Shown here one piece after another: positions 45,412 to 55,242 of a DNA stretch of 64,000 bases. Origin of the DNA: Paracoccus aerodenitrificans (GTDB lineage: Bacteria; Pseudomonadota; Alphaproteobacteria; Rhodobacterales; Rhodobacteraceae); the NCBI RefSeq assembly GCF_027913215.1, contig NZ_CP115784.1:2294001-2358000 (forward strand). Direction: 5' to 3'. The position numbers and the translations under genes were made by a program. Under the pieces are notes generated by a model that worked only from the letters and a program-made list of their open reading frames with translations, ran no database searches and had not been told where the DNA came from. Every line of letters starts with the position of its first letter. Within the stretch, counting starts at the first letter, position 1.

Positions 45412-46463
45412 TGCGCACCCGCATATTTATGCTCGGCGGCGATCAGCTTTTCCTTGCGCCAGAGACCTCCGGCATAGCCCGTCAGAGTACCGTCAGCGCC
45501 GATGACCCGGTGACAGGGGATAATGATCGCAATCCCATTCGTGGCATTGGCACGGGCCACGGCACGGACGGCAGTCGGCTGACCGATTTCCGTCGCGACC
45601 TCGCCATAGCTGCGGGTCTGGCCTGCGGGGATCTGACGCAGCGCCTCCCAGACACGGCGCTGAAAATCCGTGCCGTGCGGCGCAAGCGGGACATCGAAGC
45701 GCAACAGATCACCGGCGAAAAACGCATTCAACTGCGCTTCCGTATGCCGGGTGATATCCGATCTGCCCAGACCGACCCTGCCCCCTGCATCACGCGAAAC
45801 GCGACCAAGCTGCGTCTTCAGCGCCTTGCGGTCGCTGAACTCAAGCAGATGCAGCGCATTTTCATCCGCGACAGCGATCATGCCGCCAAGCGGTGTCTCG
45901 ATCCAGTCCGCGACAAGCCCTCCGGCACCGCGCATCGCCGCAGGCGGATGGCCGAACAAGCGTGCGAAGGCCTGACGGAACCCGCTTGCCGATTCGAAAC
46001 CGGCATCAAGCTGCGCGTCGATCACGGCACCGCCTGCCGCCACACGGGATACACCCTCTTTAAGCCGCGCCTGCCGTGCCATCTGAAGAAAGGTCACTCC
46101 GAAATTCCGGCGGAAGGCCCGTCGCACGGTTGAGGGATCATAGCCCATTTCCTCGATATCCGCCTCGGTCCAGCGGCGACCCGGATCGGCCTCGATCATC
46201 TTGCGCAACGCCGTGACAGCAGCATCGCCCTCTGCCGTCGCACCGGAGGGATGGCAGCGCTTGCAGGGACGGAACCCGGCAGCCTGCGCTTCTTCCGCAT
46301 TGGCGAACCAGCGGCAATTCTCGGGGTTTGGCTTTCGCGCCGGGCAGGTCAGCCTGCAAAAAATCCCGGTAGAGGTCACACCGACATAGGCCCGGCCCTC
46401 AAAGGCCGGATCGCGATTGGCCAGGGCAGCGTAAAGCGTCTTATCGTCTGGCAGATCCAACAT
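45408..46463 (-). CDS. ada: Ada: methylated-DNA repair protein and transcriptional activator
   Basis: This 351-residue bifunctional protein repairs O6-methylguanine and methylphosphotriesters and activates the adaptive response. N-terminal zinc/methyl-acceptor cysteines lie in GIFCRLTCPARKPNPENC and FRPCKRC. An AraC-type helix-turn-helix follows. The C-terminal methyltransferase has the acceptor site PCHRVIG. ATG 46463 with an AGGA site upstream gives the usual family length. Upstream ATGs at 46481 and 46490 are alternatives. It is likely to autoregulate from the 206-base divergent region. Confidence 0.93.
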   Translation of the reverse strand: MLDLPDDKTLYAALANRDPAFEGRAYVGVTSTGIFCRLTCPARKPNPENCRWFANAEEAQAAGFRPCKRCHPSGATAEGDAAVTALRKMIEADPGRRWTEADIEEMGYDPSTVRRAFRRNFGVTFLQMARQARLKEGVSRVAAGGAVIDAQLDAGFESASGFRQAFARLFGHPPAAMRGAGGLVADWIETPLGGMIAVADENALHLLEFSDRKALKTQLGRVSRDAGGRVGLGRSDITRHTEAQLNAFFAGDLLRFDVPLAPHGTDFQRRVWEALRQIPAGQTRSYGEVATEIGQPTAVRAVARANATNGIAIIIPCHRVIGADGTLTGYAGGLWRKEKLIAAEHKYAGAQ

Positions 46464-46669
46464 GTTCCTGTCCTTTTCCATCTGCCCCATTCTCTCCCAG
46501 ACCGGAATGCGCTGCGACGCAAAACCGGGCGTTTCATTCAGCTTCTGATCTGGATAAACCCACAGCCCCCGAAACGCAAAACCGGACGCGGTTTTCGGCG
46601 ACGCCAGCTTGCCCCTGCCCTGCGCCGCGCTTATCTTCCGGCATGTAGAGCCATGAGGGGGTATCGAAG

Positions 46670-47062
46670 GTGCTACGTCTGCAAATCCTTTCGATGCTGA
46701 CCGTTCTGATCGCCGCTGCGATCGGTGTCGAGGCAGTCGCCGGGACAGTCCAGATCGCTCCGGTGCAATTGCTGATGGTGCGTCAGGACGGATGCCATTT
46801 CTGCGCCGAATGGGAACGTGAAATCGGGACGGATTATAACGAAACCGCTCAGGGAATCGCTGCACCCCTGCTGCGCGTTAATGTGCATGGTCCCTGGCCT
46901 GACGGTCTGGCACTTGACCGCCGTCCGGTCGTCACACCAACTTTTATCCTGATACAGGACGGGATCGAGACCGGCCGGATCGAGGGCTATCCCGGACCAC
47001 AGGAATTCCGGGGTGAGCTTGGGGAATTGCTGTCCTCCCGGGGCATTGCGGTCAGCCGCTGA
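46670..47062 (+). CDS. Exported thioredoxin-like protein with CxxC
   Basis: This 130-residue protein has an N-terminal signal/anchor segment (about residues 8-24) and a thioredoxin-like fold with the redox pair in DGCHFCAEW (about residues 40-48) and a cis-proline region VVTPTFIL. The GTG start at 46670 is not certain; the in-frame ATG at 46688 would keep the signal. SoxS of Paracoccus has a comparable layout, but no sox genes are nearby. It diverges from ada and precedes serS. Confidence 0.8.
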   Translation: MLRLQILSMLTVLIAAAIGVEAVAGTVQIAPVQLLMVRQDGCHFCAEWEREIGTDYNETAQGIAAPLLRVNVHGPWPDGLALDRRPVVTPTFILIQDGIETGRIEGYPGPQEFRGELGELLSSRGIAVSR

Positions 47063-47135
47063 CCTGTCAGGACGTATTTCAATCTGCGGCCCGTTCCGCT
47101 AACACCTGACGCGAAGATCAAGGACAGGTTCCGCC

Positions 47136-48428
47136 ATGCATGACATCCGCGCCATCCGCGAAAACCCGGAAGCTTTCGACGCAGCGCTTCAGCGCCGGGG
47201 GGCAGATCCGGTCTCTGCCCGGATCCTGTCGCTGGACGAAGAGCGCCGGACCCGCATCAGAATAGCGGAAGAAGCGCAGGCCGAGCAGAACCGCGCCAGC
47301 AAGCTGGTCGGGGCCGCAAAGGCAAAAGGAGATGAGGCGGAGTTCGAACGGCTCCGCGCCTCGGTCGCTGAAAGCAAGGCAAAGATCGCCGCGATGCACG
47401 CCGAAGCGGCAGAGCTGGACCAGAAGCTGCGCGATCTGCTGATGACGATCCCGAATCTTCCGCTGGACAGTGTTCCCGACGGCAAGGATGAAAGCGACAA
47501 TGTCGAGATCCGCCGTTGGGGTACTCCGCGCGAGTTCGATTTTACCCCCGCCGAGCATTTCGAAATTGCCGCGGTCAAGCCCTCGATGGATTTCACGACC
47601 GCCGCGAAACTGTCGGGATCGCGCTTCGTGGTCCTGACCGGCGCAGTCGCCCGCATTCATCGCGCATTGGCGCAATATATGATCGATACCCATATCGATG
47701 CGCACGGGCTGACCGAGACATGGACCCCGGTTCTGGTGCTGCCCGAAATGATGGAAGGCACAGGTCAGCTGCCGAAATTCGGCGAGGACAGCTATCAGAC
47801 GCGGGAAGGCTGGTGGCTGATCCCGACAGCCGAGGTCACGCTGACCAACACGGTTAACGGCGACCTGCTTGAGGCGGATGCGCTGCCGCGCCGTCTTGTC
47901 GCCCATTCGCAATGTTTCCGCTCGGAAGCCGGCAGTGCGGGGCGCGATACTGCAGGCATACTGCGTCAGCATCAATTTGAAAAGGTCGAGATGGTCTCGA
48001 TCACCGCAGCCGATACCGGCATGGACGAACATGCGCGGATGACCGGCTGTGCCGAGGCGATTCTGGAAGGGCTTGGTCTGCCCTATCGCACTGTCGTGCT
48101 GTGCACCGGCGATATGGGCTTCGGCGCCCGCATCACCCATGACATCGAGGCCTGGCTGCCCGGTCAGTCATGCTATCGCGAGATCAGCAGCATCAGCTAT
48201 TGCGGTGATTTTCAGGCGCGACGGATGAATGCACGCTATCGCCCCGAGGCAGGCGGCAAGCCGGAGTTCCTGCATACGCTGAACGGATCGGGCCTCGCGG
48301 TCGGGCGAACCCTGATCGCCGTGCTGGAGAACGGACAGCAGCAGGACGGGTCTGTGATCCTGCCAGAGGTCCTGCATCGCTATCTGGGCGGCAAAGCAGT
48401 GTTGAAAGCTGACGGTGGTCTTGAATAA
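47136..48428 (+). CDS. serS: Seryl-tRNA synthetase
   Basis: This 430-residue class II aminoacyl-tRNA synthetase charges tRNA-Ser and tRNA-Sec. The N-terminal coiled-coil arm spans about residues 25-105. Motif 2 is in [23 protein letters not shown] (about residues 263-285), and the motif 3 region reads [17 protein letters not shown]. The start follows AGGACAGG. It is complete and standard. Confidence 0.98.
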   Translation: MHDIRAIRENPEAFDAALQRRGADPVSARILSLDEERRTRIRIAEEAQAEQNRASKLVGAAKAKGDEAEFERLRASVAESKAKIAAMHAEAAELDQKLRDLLMTIPNLPLDSVPDGKDESDNVEIRRWGTPREFDFTPAEHFEIAAVKPSMDFTTAAKLSGSRFVVLTGAVARIHRALAQYMIDTHIDAHGLTETWTPVLVLPEMMEGTGQLPKFGEDSYQTREGWWLIPTAEVTLTNTVNGDLLEADALPRRLVAHSQCFRSEAGSAGRDTAGILRQHQFEKVEMVSITAADTGMDEHARMTGCAEAILEGLGLPYRTVVLCTGDMGFGARITHDIEAWLPGQSCYREISSISYCGDFQARRMNARYRPEAGGKPEFLHTLNGSGLAVGRTLIAVLENGQQQDGSVILPEVLHRYLGGKAVLKADGGLE

Positions 48429-48446
48429 ATGAACAACAACTTCAAT

Positions 48447-48471
48447 GGCAGGTGATTCTCCGCTACCTGCC
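48447..48471 (+). terminator. Small hairpin between serS and a membrane-protein gene
   Basis: A perfect 7-bp inverted repeat (GGCAGGT at 48447-48453 and ACCTGCC at 48465-48471) with an 11-base loop follows serS by 18 bases. No T-run is present, so it is a weak or Rho-dependent terminator or a 5' leader element of the next gene. Confidence 0.35.
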
Positions 48472-48493
48472 GTGTGGTGAGGCGTTGTCCTGA

Positions 48494-49225
48494 ATGGCAC
48501 AGCTCGGAAAGCTCGTACTGGTCTTCTCGACGCTGGTTTTTCTTGCCAGCAGCATGAGCTTGGCCCTCCATGAGGATCAGCAGCGCCAACCCAGCTATAT
48601 CGTCGAAAATATCCCGGTCGAACCAAATCTACTGGCTGCGGTTCTGCTGATCCCCGAGGATATGGCAACCTGGGTCATCCTTGTCGGCGTCTGGATCACC
48701 GTCGCCGGTTTCGCGATTTTTACGATGAAGGATCTTGATGGCGAACGGGCCTTGCCCCCCGCGGATATCGCTTTGCTGTCCGGCGCGTTTCTCTGCGGCG
48801 CGGTCTGGCCGTGGATTGCCTATCATGCGCCGCTTGCAGGGTTTCTTGTCTGCGTGATCATGCTGATCGCCCAGATTGCCGCGATCAGCCGGCGCATGTC
48901 GGATGGCAGGCTGGCGCATAGTCCGCTGATCGGGATCATTCTGGGCTGGACCACCATCCTGACCTTCACCGCCTTTGCATCCTTTATCCATGATGCAATG
49001 CGGATGCCGCCCGAGCTTGCTTCTCTGGTGGCGTCTGTGATTGCCTGCGTCACGACAATGGCGGTCCAGATGCGGATGCCGCGCAATGCGCTCTATACGA
49101 TCACCGTGATGTTCGCATTTCTTGCGCTATCCGCAGCGATGATCGAGTCCGCGCCCGCCATCGCCGTCATTTCGGTGCTGTCAATTGCCGCGCTGACCTT
49201 CCTGCTGGTCCGTGTGACGACCTGA
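48494..49225 (+). CDS. Polytopic membrane protein of unknown function
   Basis: This 243-residue hydrophobic protein has about seven predicted helices, the first acting as signal-anchor (LVLVFSTLVFLASSMSLAL). It has no recognisable catalytic motif. Its stop lies directly against the convergent der stop (49225/49226). I do not recognise the family. A Rhodobacteraceae-specific membrane protein is likely. Confidence 0.75.
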   Translation: MAQLGKLVLVFSTLVFLASSMSLALHEDQQRQPSYIVENIPVEPNLLAAVLLIPEDMATWVILVGVWITVAGFAIFTMKDLDGERALPPADIALLSGAFLCGAVWPWIAYHAPLAGFLVCVIMLIAQIAAISRRMSDGRLAHSPLIGIILGWTTILTFTAFASFIHDAMRMPPELASLVASVIACVTTMAVQMRMPRNALYTITVMFAFLALSAAMIESAPAIAVISVLSIAALTFLLVRVTT

Positions 49226-50707
49226 TCAGCTTCCCTTCGGCTTCTGCCGGTTCTTGTGCTTGGAAAGAGCACCGGACTGGCTGATCTTTTCCGCCTTGTG
49301 CCGATATGGATTCACCTTGCCCTGATCGCGGAAGAAAATCCGGATCGGGGTGCCGGGCATGTCGAAATCCGTCCGCAACCCGTTCACCAGATAGCGGTGA
49401 TAGCTTTCCGGGATCTTGTCCGTATGCGTCGCCTTGACCACGAATGCCGGAGGCCGGGTCTTCACTTGCGTCATGTAACGCAGCCTGATCCGCCGTCCGC
49501 CCGGCGCTGGCGGAGGATGCGCCTCGGTCATCGCCTCAAGCCACTGGTTCAGCTTCGAGGTCGAAACCCGGCGATTCCACACCGCATATGCCATCATGAT
49601 CGCATTATGCAGCCGGTCCAGCCCCTTGCCGGTTCGCGCCGAAACCGTCACCAACGGCGCCCCTTTCAACTGGGGCAGCAATCTCTCGAAGGATTGACGC
49701 AGCTCTTTCAGCTTCTCGGGCTTGTCATCCTCAAGATCCCATTTATTCGCGGCAACGACCACCGCGCGGCCTTCCGTCTCGGCCAGATCGGCAATGCGCA
49801 GATCCTGCTGCTCGAACGGGATCGCCACATCCAGAAGCACCACGACCACCTCGGCGAAGCGCACGGCACGCAACCCATCGGCCACAGAGAGCTTCTCAAG
49901 CTTGTCGGTCACCCGCCCGCGTTTGCGCATTCCGGCGGTATCGAAGATCCGCATCGGCGTGCCCATGAACTCGGCCCTGACCGAGATCGCGTCGCGGGTA
50001 ATCCCCGCCTCGGGGCCGGTCAGCAAACGATCCTCGCCGAGAATCCTGTTGATCAGCGTCGATTTTCCCGCATTCGGCCGCCCGATCACAGCCAGTTGCA
50101 GCGGACGCGCATCGGTCGGCATCCAGTCCGGAGCCGCATCCTCATCGAACTCGGCATCCTCGGGCAAGTCCACATCGACAGCAGGCTCATATACCGCATT
50201 CGCCGCTGTCAGCTCGGCTGCAAGCGGTTTCAGCCTGGCGTAAATATCCTCCATCCCCTCACCATGCTCGGCAGAGATGCGGAGAGGTTCGCCAAGACCA
50301 AGCGCATACGCCTCCATTGCGCCCGCCTCTCCGGCGCGGCCTTCGGATTTATTCGCGGCAAGGATCACATGTTTTGCCCGTTTGCGCAGAATATCGGCGA
50401 AATATTCGTCCGTCGCCGTCACACCGACGCGCGCATCGATCACGAAAAGCGCCACATCCGCCTCATCGACGGCGCGTTCGGTCAGGCGGCGCATCCGGCC
50501 TTGCAGACTGTCATCCTCGGCCAGTTCCAGACCGGCAGAATCGACCACGATAAATCGCAGATCGCCAAGCCGCCCCTGCCCTTCGCGCAGATCGCGCGTA
50601 ACGCCGGGCTGATCGTCGACAAGCGCCAGCCGCTTACCGACAAGCCGGTTGAACAGAGTGGATTTACCGACATTCGGCCTGCCGACAATGGCGAGTGTAA
50701 AGCTCAT
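49226..50707 (-). CDS. der: Ribosome-assembly GTPase Der (EngA)
   Basis: Der is a double-GTPase needed for 50S subunit maturation. The 493-residue protein has two G domains, with Walker A motifs GRPNVGKST (about residues 8-16) and GRPNAGKST (about residues 211-219) and G4 NKSE and NKWD. The C-terminal KH-like domain follows and the basic tail is [11 protein letters not shown]. Its start overlaps the bamB stop (ATGA), reproducing the yfgM-bamB-der order known from E. coli. Confidence 0.97.
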   Translation of the reverse strand: MSFTLAIVGRPNVGKSTLFNRLVGKRLALVDDQPGVTRDLREGQGRLGDLRFIVVDSAGLELAEDDSLQGRMRRLTERAVDEADVALFVIDARVGVTATDEYFADILRKRAKHVILAANKSEGRAGEAGAMEAYALGLGEPLRISAEHGEGMEDIYARLKPLAAELTAANAVYEPAVDVDLPEDAEFDEDAAPDWMPTDARPLQLAVIGRPNAGKSTLINRILGEDRLLTGPEAGITRDAISVRAEFMGTPMRIFDTAGMRKRGRVTDKLEKLSVADGLRAVRFAEVVVVLLDVAIPFEQQDLRIADLAETEGRAVVVAANKWDLEDDKPEKLKELRQSFERLLPQLKGAPLVTVSARTGKGLDRLHNAIMMAYAVWNRRVSTSKLNQWLEAMTEAHPPPAPGGRRIRLRYMTQVKTRPPAFVVKATHTDKIPESYHRYLVNGLRTDFDMPGTPIRIFFRDQGKVNPYRHKAEKISQSGALSKHKNRQKPKGS

Positions 50708-52035
50708 CTGTAAGCGTAGAGATTGCCGTCGCGGCTTGCGACATACAGCGTGTTCCCAGCAACGACGGGTGCCGAAGCCGCCCCGCCCGGGATCGGAGCC
50801 TGCCCGACCAGACTGCCCGAGACCGGATCAAAGGCCCGCAGCAAACCGTCCGACGAGGCGACAAACAGCCTGCCCCCTGCGAGGATCGGCCCGTAATGCG
50901 CATAGATGCGATCCTGCCGTCTGACCCGGGTGTCGGTATACCAGGGCATATTGACACCCCAGATCACGGCTCCGGTCGCGGCATCGATGCGCACAAGCTG
51001 GTTCTGATCATTCACCGCGAAGATCGCATTGCCGACAGCCAGCACCGGAGACACCGCCCCCTGACGCGCCGACCAGAGCGGCAGGCCGCTTTGCCGGTCA
51101 AACGCATTGATGCGTCCTGAAGAGGTTCCGGCATAGATTACATCACCGGCAATGACCGGCTCTCCGGTCATGTCGCGGATATTCGAGATCGCCCGACCGA
51201 CGCGATTGCCCGCAACCTGACCGGACCAGCGTTCAGTGCCGGTTTCCCGGTCAACAGCCAGAAGCTGACCGGATGAGAAAGGAAACACCACCAGATCACC
51301 CGCAACCGCCGGAGCGGCCACGCCCATGACCCCGGTCGGCTGCGGAATCCCGGCTACCTGCCACAGCAGCTTGCCATCCGAGGCCCGCACCGCAAAGCCG
51401 ACGGCGTTGCGGCTGGTCACATAGACGACGCCATTCTGTACTGTCGGTGCACCGCCGATGGGGGCTCCGACACGCTGACGCCACAAAATGCCGCCACTTG
51501 CCGCATCCAGAGCGACAAGCTCACCATAACCGGTCGTCGCAAAGACCTGCCCGCTTTCATAGGCGACGCCGCCGCCGGAAACGCTGTTCGGGCTTTCACC
51601 GGCAGGGGTCAGGTTAGTCGACCAGGCAGTGCCGCCCGATTGCGCTGTCGCCGTGACTGTCGCGCGGCTGTCCAGCGTAAAGACCCGCCCCGCTGCGACA
51701 ATCGGATCGGCGGTGATCCGGTGCCGCTTACCCGCCGGCTGACCGATCGGAGCCGCAAAGACCTGCTGCATCCCTGACCCGAGCGCGACATGACCGCTGA
51801 GATGCGCCGCATTCGCCCCGCGATGCGTCCATTCGGCATTCGCACGCGCAGCGGGCAGGCTCAGCGCCGTGGTCGAAACGGCGGGTTGCTCAACAGCGGG
51901 GCCATCGGGCGAGGTGACTGCGCGGGGGTCCAGACGCTGCCCCGGCAGAGTGACCTCTCTTTCGGCACAGGCGGACAGAGCCAATACAGCCAACAGGGCA
52001 AGGCGTGCGGGGGTCACGGCTGATTTCGTCGTCAT
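50704..52035 (-). CDS. bamB: Outer-membrane assembly lipoprotein BamB
   Basis: This 443-residue lipoprotein belongs to the PQQ-repeat (eight-bladed propeller) BamB family of the outer-membrane protein assembly complex. The start is ATG 52035, giving a signal peptide with lipobox LSAC. Several propeller repeats carry the A-x-x-x-x-G-x-x-x-W pattern (for example [11 protein letters not shown] and [11 protein letters not shown]). It lies between a YfgM-like gene and der, which are its usual partners. In alphaproteobacteria, BamB sometimes has an extra role in septum or polar growth, which cannot be judged here. Confidence 0.9.
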   Translation of the reverse strand: MTTKSAVTPARLALLAVLALSACAEREVTLPGQRLDPRAVTSPDGPAVEQPAVSTTALSLPAARANAEWTHRGANAAHLSGHVALGSGMQQVFAAPIGQPAGKRHRITADPIVAAGRVFTLDSRATVTATAQSGGTAWSTNLTPAGESPNSVSGGGVAYESGQVFATTGYGELVALDAASGGILWRQRVGAPIGGAPTVQNGVVYVTSRNAVGFAVRASDGKLLWQVAGIPQPTGVMGVAAPAVAGDLVVFPFSSGQLLAVDRETGTERWSGQVAGNRVGRAISNIRDMTGEPVIAGDVIYAGTSSGRINAFDRQSGLPLWSARQGAVSPVLAVGNAIFAVNDQNQLVRIDAATGAVIWGVNMPWYTDTRVRRQDRIYAHYGPILAGGRLFVASSDGLLRAFDPVSGSLVGQAPIPGGAASAPVVAGNTLYVASRDGNLYAYR

Positions 52036-52063
52036 TGCAGGCCTCGTATCTTGCGGCAAACTA

Positions 52064-52813
52064 TCATTCGGCAGCGGCAGGAGCACCGGCAGTCGCGGCA
52101 TCGTCCGACACCGTTACATCATCCGGGGCCGCAGCGGCACTTGCAACGGCAGGCGGCATGACCGGGTTCACCTCTGGGTCGCCGCCGAGGCTGATCATTA
52201 GCTCGGTCAGCCTGCCACGCAGCGCCTGGCTGATACCGTCCTCGGCCAATGTCTCGCGGATCAGCGTCAGCGCGTCCGGACTGCGACCGGCAGCGGCAAG
52301 CGCCACGGCCTTCTGTTCCAGAGCCAGCAGGCGGAACGGTGCGCCGGGCTGCGACAATTCGGACAGAATCGCGTCGCGTTCCGCCGGGTTCATCGTATTG
52401 CCCCGGACGAGGATCGCCTTCAGCCGCGCCAGATCGCGGATCACAGGATCTTCGGCACCGCTATAGGCAGCATCAAGCATCGGGCCCGCCGCCTCGACAT
52501 CGCCAGCCTCAAGCGCCGCACCCGCCGCCAGAAGATCGGCCAGAGCCGCCCGGTCAGGATTCCCGCCATTCTCAAGCGCGGCAAGCTGACCCGGCACATC
52601 GTCCGAATTCTGCGCCGCCAGAACCGCATCGCCCCATTGCTGCGCAGCCGCCCGGTCGCGCGAACTGGCATATTCACGCCATGCGGCGCCGCCGACGATC
52701 ACCGCAATCAGCAAAAGGCCGATCCAGCCATAGCGGCGGAACAGCGCATAGAGCCGGTCGCGCCGAACTTCTTCAGTGACTTCGTCGATGAAACTGTCAG
52801 TCTCGTGGCTCAT
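52064..52813 (-). CDS. YfgM-like periplasmic tetratricopeptide protein
   Basis: This 249-residue inner-membrane protein has a cytoplasmic N-terminus, one helix (about residues 28-46) and a periplasmic TPR-like domain. YfgM proteins work with SecYEG and periplasmic chaperones in outer-membrane protein traffic. The N-terminal DEVTEEVRRDRL motif is usual for the TPR_21 group. The gene is 28 bases before bamB. A short Ala-rich tail (AAAPDDVT to the end) is disordered. Confidence 0.88.
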   Translation of the reverse strand: MSHETDSFIDEVTEEVRRDRLYALFRRYGWIGLLLIAVIVGGAAWREYASSRDRAAAQQWGDAVLAAQNSDDVPGQLAALENGGNPDRAALADLLAAGAALEAGDVEAAGPMLDAAYSGAEDPVIRDLARLKAILVRGNTMNPAERDAILSELSQPGAPFRLLALEQKAVALAAAGRSPDALTLIRETLAEDGISQALRGRLTELMISLGGDPEVNPVMPPAVASAAAAPDDVTVSDDAATAGAPAAAE

Positions 52814-52993
52814 ATCTTCCCGCCTTATCCTTGCGCACCCTTATAGCCGAGACACCGGACGGGACAAGCCGCCCCTCTGCTCACATTGCCGCAAAGATCC
52901 CTTGCGCTTCGGCAGCATATCCTGCCCGCGACGACTTGACCTCGGCTGCGGCGCAAGGTTTTCAGGGGCCGATCCCCGGAACAGAGCAGCACC

Positions 52994-53572
52994 ATGAGCC
53001 TTACCACCGACGAAATCACCGATCTCTTTACCCGCGACGGCACTTATCTGTGCGCAAGATGGGGGCGTCCGGTCGCGCCGGTGATCTTCAGTCTGGCGGA
53101 TGAAACGCTGGATATCTTCCGCGCGGCGCTGCATGCGGCCTATCGTCATGCCGGTCATCCAATCAGCGACACCGATCCCGAAATGGGCGCGAATCTGATG
53201 ATCTTCTTCTGCCGCAACTGGGATGAGATTGCAGGAATACCCGATCTGGACCGGCTGACGGGGCAGGACGGGCTTGCCGAAAGGCTTCAGAGTCAGCATG
53301 CAGATCATTATCAGATTTTTCGCTTCGATCCGGGTGGCGCAATCCGCGCCTGCCTGTCCTTCATCCGCATCGGCGGGGCGCTTGCCGATGCCCATCCCGG
53401 TGTGCTGGCCGAAACCATCGCCATGCGCTCCATGCTGAGCTTCGCCCGCGAGATCACCCCGTCGCCGGAACTCGCCCGGCTGATCCGCGCCGCCTATGAT
53501 CCGGTTATGCCGGATATGGCCGGGGACCCCAGCCACGCATTTCGTCTGGCAGCCCGGCTGAGCCAGGGTTAA
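52994..53572 (+). CDS. Conserved hypothetical protein
   Basis: This 192-residue protein has a mixed alpha/beta composition, one free cysteine-bearing start (TYLCARWGRPVAPVIFSLADET) and no membrane segment or named motif. I recall Rhodobacteraceae homologues without known function. It faces away from yfgM-bamB-der, and its 3' end overlaps the MarR gene by 4 bases in convergent orientation. Confidence 0.75.
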   Translation: MSLTTDEITDLFTRDGTYLCARWGRPVAPVIFSLADETLDIFRAALHAAYRHAGHPISDTDPEMGANLMIFFCRNWDEIAGIPDLDRLTGQDGLAERLQSQHADHYQIFRFDPGGAIRACLSFIRIGGALADAHPGVLAETIAMRSMLSFAREITPSPELARLIRAAYDPVMPDMAGDPSHAFRLAARLSQG

Positions 53573-54036
53573 CCAAGCTCAAGCCGGTCGCGCAGGGCGC
53601 GGAGAACCGGCAAAGCGGCCCGCACCCGCTCGGCCCCGATATCGCGCACCACATCCGACATGGCGGGCAGGATAGCCGCAAGCGCCGCATCCCGCGCCGC
53701 CCGGCCAGACGGGCTGATAGACACGAATTTACGCCGCGCATCGTCCCAATCGGGACGGATATGCACATGCCCCGCCCATTCAAGCCGCGCCAGCGTGTTG
53801 GTCATGGCCCCGCGGGTAACATGAAACGCCTCGGCCAGTTGTGCCGGAGTCCGCTCTTCCGAGACATGCGCCAGCAGGTTCAGCACGGAAAAATGCGAGA
53901 TCTGCATTCCGCCGGGCAAGGTCCGGCCGATCAGAGCCCGCGCAAGCTGTTCGACCACAAGCACTTCGGCAAAAAGGCTTGCCGCAACCGAATTACGGCT
54001 CGATTCCTCTGGAGGTTGTGTCTTCAGATCGGTCAA
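53569..54036 (-). CDS. MarR family transcriptional regulator
   Basis: This 155-residue dimeric winged-helix regulator has the recognition region QLAEAFHVTRGAMTNTLARL and the wing residues DWDDARRKFVSIS. The start is TTG (TTGA overlap with the nitrilase stop). It is the last gene of the comF-grxC-nitrilase string, and its targets are not evident; autoregulation would be usual. An upstream inducer (phenolic or oxidant) is possible for this family. Confidence 0.9.
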   Translation of the reverse strand: MTDLKTQPPEESSRNSVAASLFAEVLVVEQLARALIGRTLPGGMQISHFSVLNLLAHVSEERTPAQLAEAFHVTRGAMTNTLARLEWAGHVHIRPDWDDARRKFVSISPSGRAARDAALAAILPAMSDVVRDIGAERVRAALPVLRALRDRLELG

Positions 54037-54872
54037 GGCGCTTCAAATGGTTGGTTGGTCCGGATCGCGGGAATGCGAAACCGTGCCTTGCGAACAGCGT
54101 TCAAGTCAAGCTTTACCACACGCACACCGGGGCCGTCTTCCGCTTCCGCAAGCACGTCTCCCCAAGGGGACACCGCAAGGCTGTGGCCGTAACTCCGGCG
54201 CTCGCGCGGTCTCGCGGCATGCGCGGCCTCGTGCAGACCGCATTGCGCCGGGGCCAGCACAAAACTGCCGGTTTCAATGGCCCGGGCACGCAAAAGCACA
54301 TGCCAATGCGCCGCACCTGTCGTGTCGTTGAACGCCGCCGGGATGCTCAGAATTTCGGCACCGGCCTGCCCCAGCAGGCGATAGAGATGCGGAAAGCGCA
54401 GATCGTAACATACCGTCATGCCGATCCTGACCGGCTTATCCGCCAGAACAGCGTGCGATCCGGGACGGTAGGCGCTCGATTCCCGGAAGCTTTCCGTTTC
54501 GGAAATCGTCACGTCGAACATATGGATCTTGTCGTAACGCGCGGAAATGCCGCCGGAGGGATCGACCAGCAGGCTGCGATTCACGAAACGCGTCTCACCG
54601 GGATCGTCGGATTTCAGCGCCAGCGAGCCGATCAGCAGCCAGATCCCCAGATCCGAGGCCTGACGGCGAAGTGCCTGCAAGGTCTCATCCTCAGCCTCGG
54701 GCCGCAGGATTTCTGACTGCCAGCTTCGATCGCCAGAGATAAGATTCGTGCATTCCGGCGTGACGACCAGACTGGCGCCCTGCCCCGCCGCTTCTGCGAC
54801 AAGTTGCTGCGTGACGGGCAGGTTCGCGGCAGGATCGTCGCCTACCGAAAGCTGAACCAGCCCGGCTGTCAG
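54033..54872 (-). CDS. Carbon-nitrogen hydrolase (nitrilase family), probable CTG start
   Basis: This nitrilase-superfamily enzyme should hydrolyse an amide such as deaminated glutathione or omega-amide. The catalytic triad is visible: Glu in TPECTN, Lys in YDKIHMF and Cys in TVCYDLRFPHLY. The open frame continues upstream of the first usual initiators to the TGA of grxC. The best family start (TAGLVQLSVGDDP) follows a CTG at 54872 with a GGA site 7 bases before. This gives 279 residues, the usual length. A TTG at 54680 would delete the catalytic Glu. Confidence 0.85.
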   Translation of the reverse strand: MTAGLVQLSVGDDPAANLPVTQQLVAEAAGQGASLVVTPECTNLISGDRSWQSEILRPEAEDETLQALRRQASDLGIWLLIGSLALKSDDPGETRFVNRSLLVDPSGGISARYDKIHMFDVTISETESFRESSAYRPGSHAVLADKPVRIGMTVCYDLRFPHLYRLLGQAGAEILSIPAAFNDTTGAAHWHVLLRARAIETGSFVLAPAQCGLHEAAHAARPRERRSYGHSLAVSPWGDVLAEAEDGPGVRVVKLDLNAVRKARFRIPAIRTNQPFEAP

Positions 54873-54887
54873 AGCATCGTCCAGGGC

Positions 54888-55145
54888 TCAGGCAGCCAGA
54901 AGCGGATCCAGCTTGCCCGCCTGATCCATTGCCCGCAAATCGTCAGAGCCGCCTATATGCTTGTCGTCGATGAAAATCTGCGGAACAGTTCTCCGCCCAT
55001 TGGCGCGTTCCATCATTTTTTCGCGAAGTGAGGCATCCCGGCTGACATCGATTTCCTGATAGCCGACGCCTTTTTTGTCAAGCAATTGCTTGGCCGCACG
55101 ACAGAACGGGCAGGTCGGCGTGGTATAAATTTCGACTTTCGCCAT
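54888..55145 (-). CDS. grxC: Glutaredoxin 3
   Basis: This 85-residue glutaredoxin reduces disulfides with glutathione. The active site is TCPFCRAAK at about residues 10-18, with two cysteines. The TVPQIFID cis-proline motif (about residues 52-59) and the GGSDDL motif are present. It follows comF and precedes the nitrilase, whose frame it shares. A small hairpin overlaps its ribosome site. Confidence 0.97.
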   Translation of the reverse strand: MAKVEIYTTPTCPFCRAAKQLLDKKGVGYQEIDVSRDASLREKMMERANGRRTVPQIFIDDKHIGGSDDLRAMDQAGKLDPLLAA

Positions 55146-55152
55146 TCGGCTT

Positions 55153-55177
55153 CCCCTGAATCAGACTGTTTTCAGGG
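55153..55177 (-). promoter_or_regulatory. Hairpin overlapping the grxC ribosome site
   Basis: On the minus strand a perfect 7-bp stem CCCTGAA (55171-55177) with TTCAGGG (55154-55160) and 10-base loop is seen. The right arm, extended by one G, contains AGGGG, the best Shine-Dalgarno for grxC eight bases before its ATG. It could moderate translation. Confidence 0.4.
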
Positions 55178-55242
55178 ATGTATATGTTCCACGCCGCGAT
55201 TTCCAGAACTTCGGCATTTTCACAGACCATATACAGGCGCGG

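Noticed and set aside
49256..50713. 485-codon open frame on the plus strand
   Set aside because: It is the antisense shadow of der, typical of high-GC coding regions, with no ribosome site.
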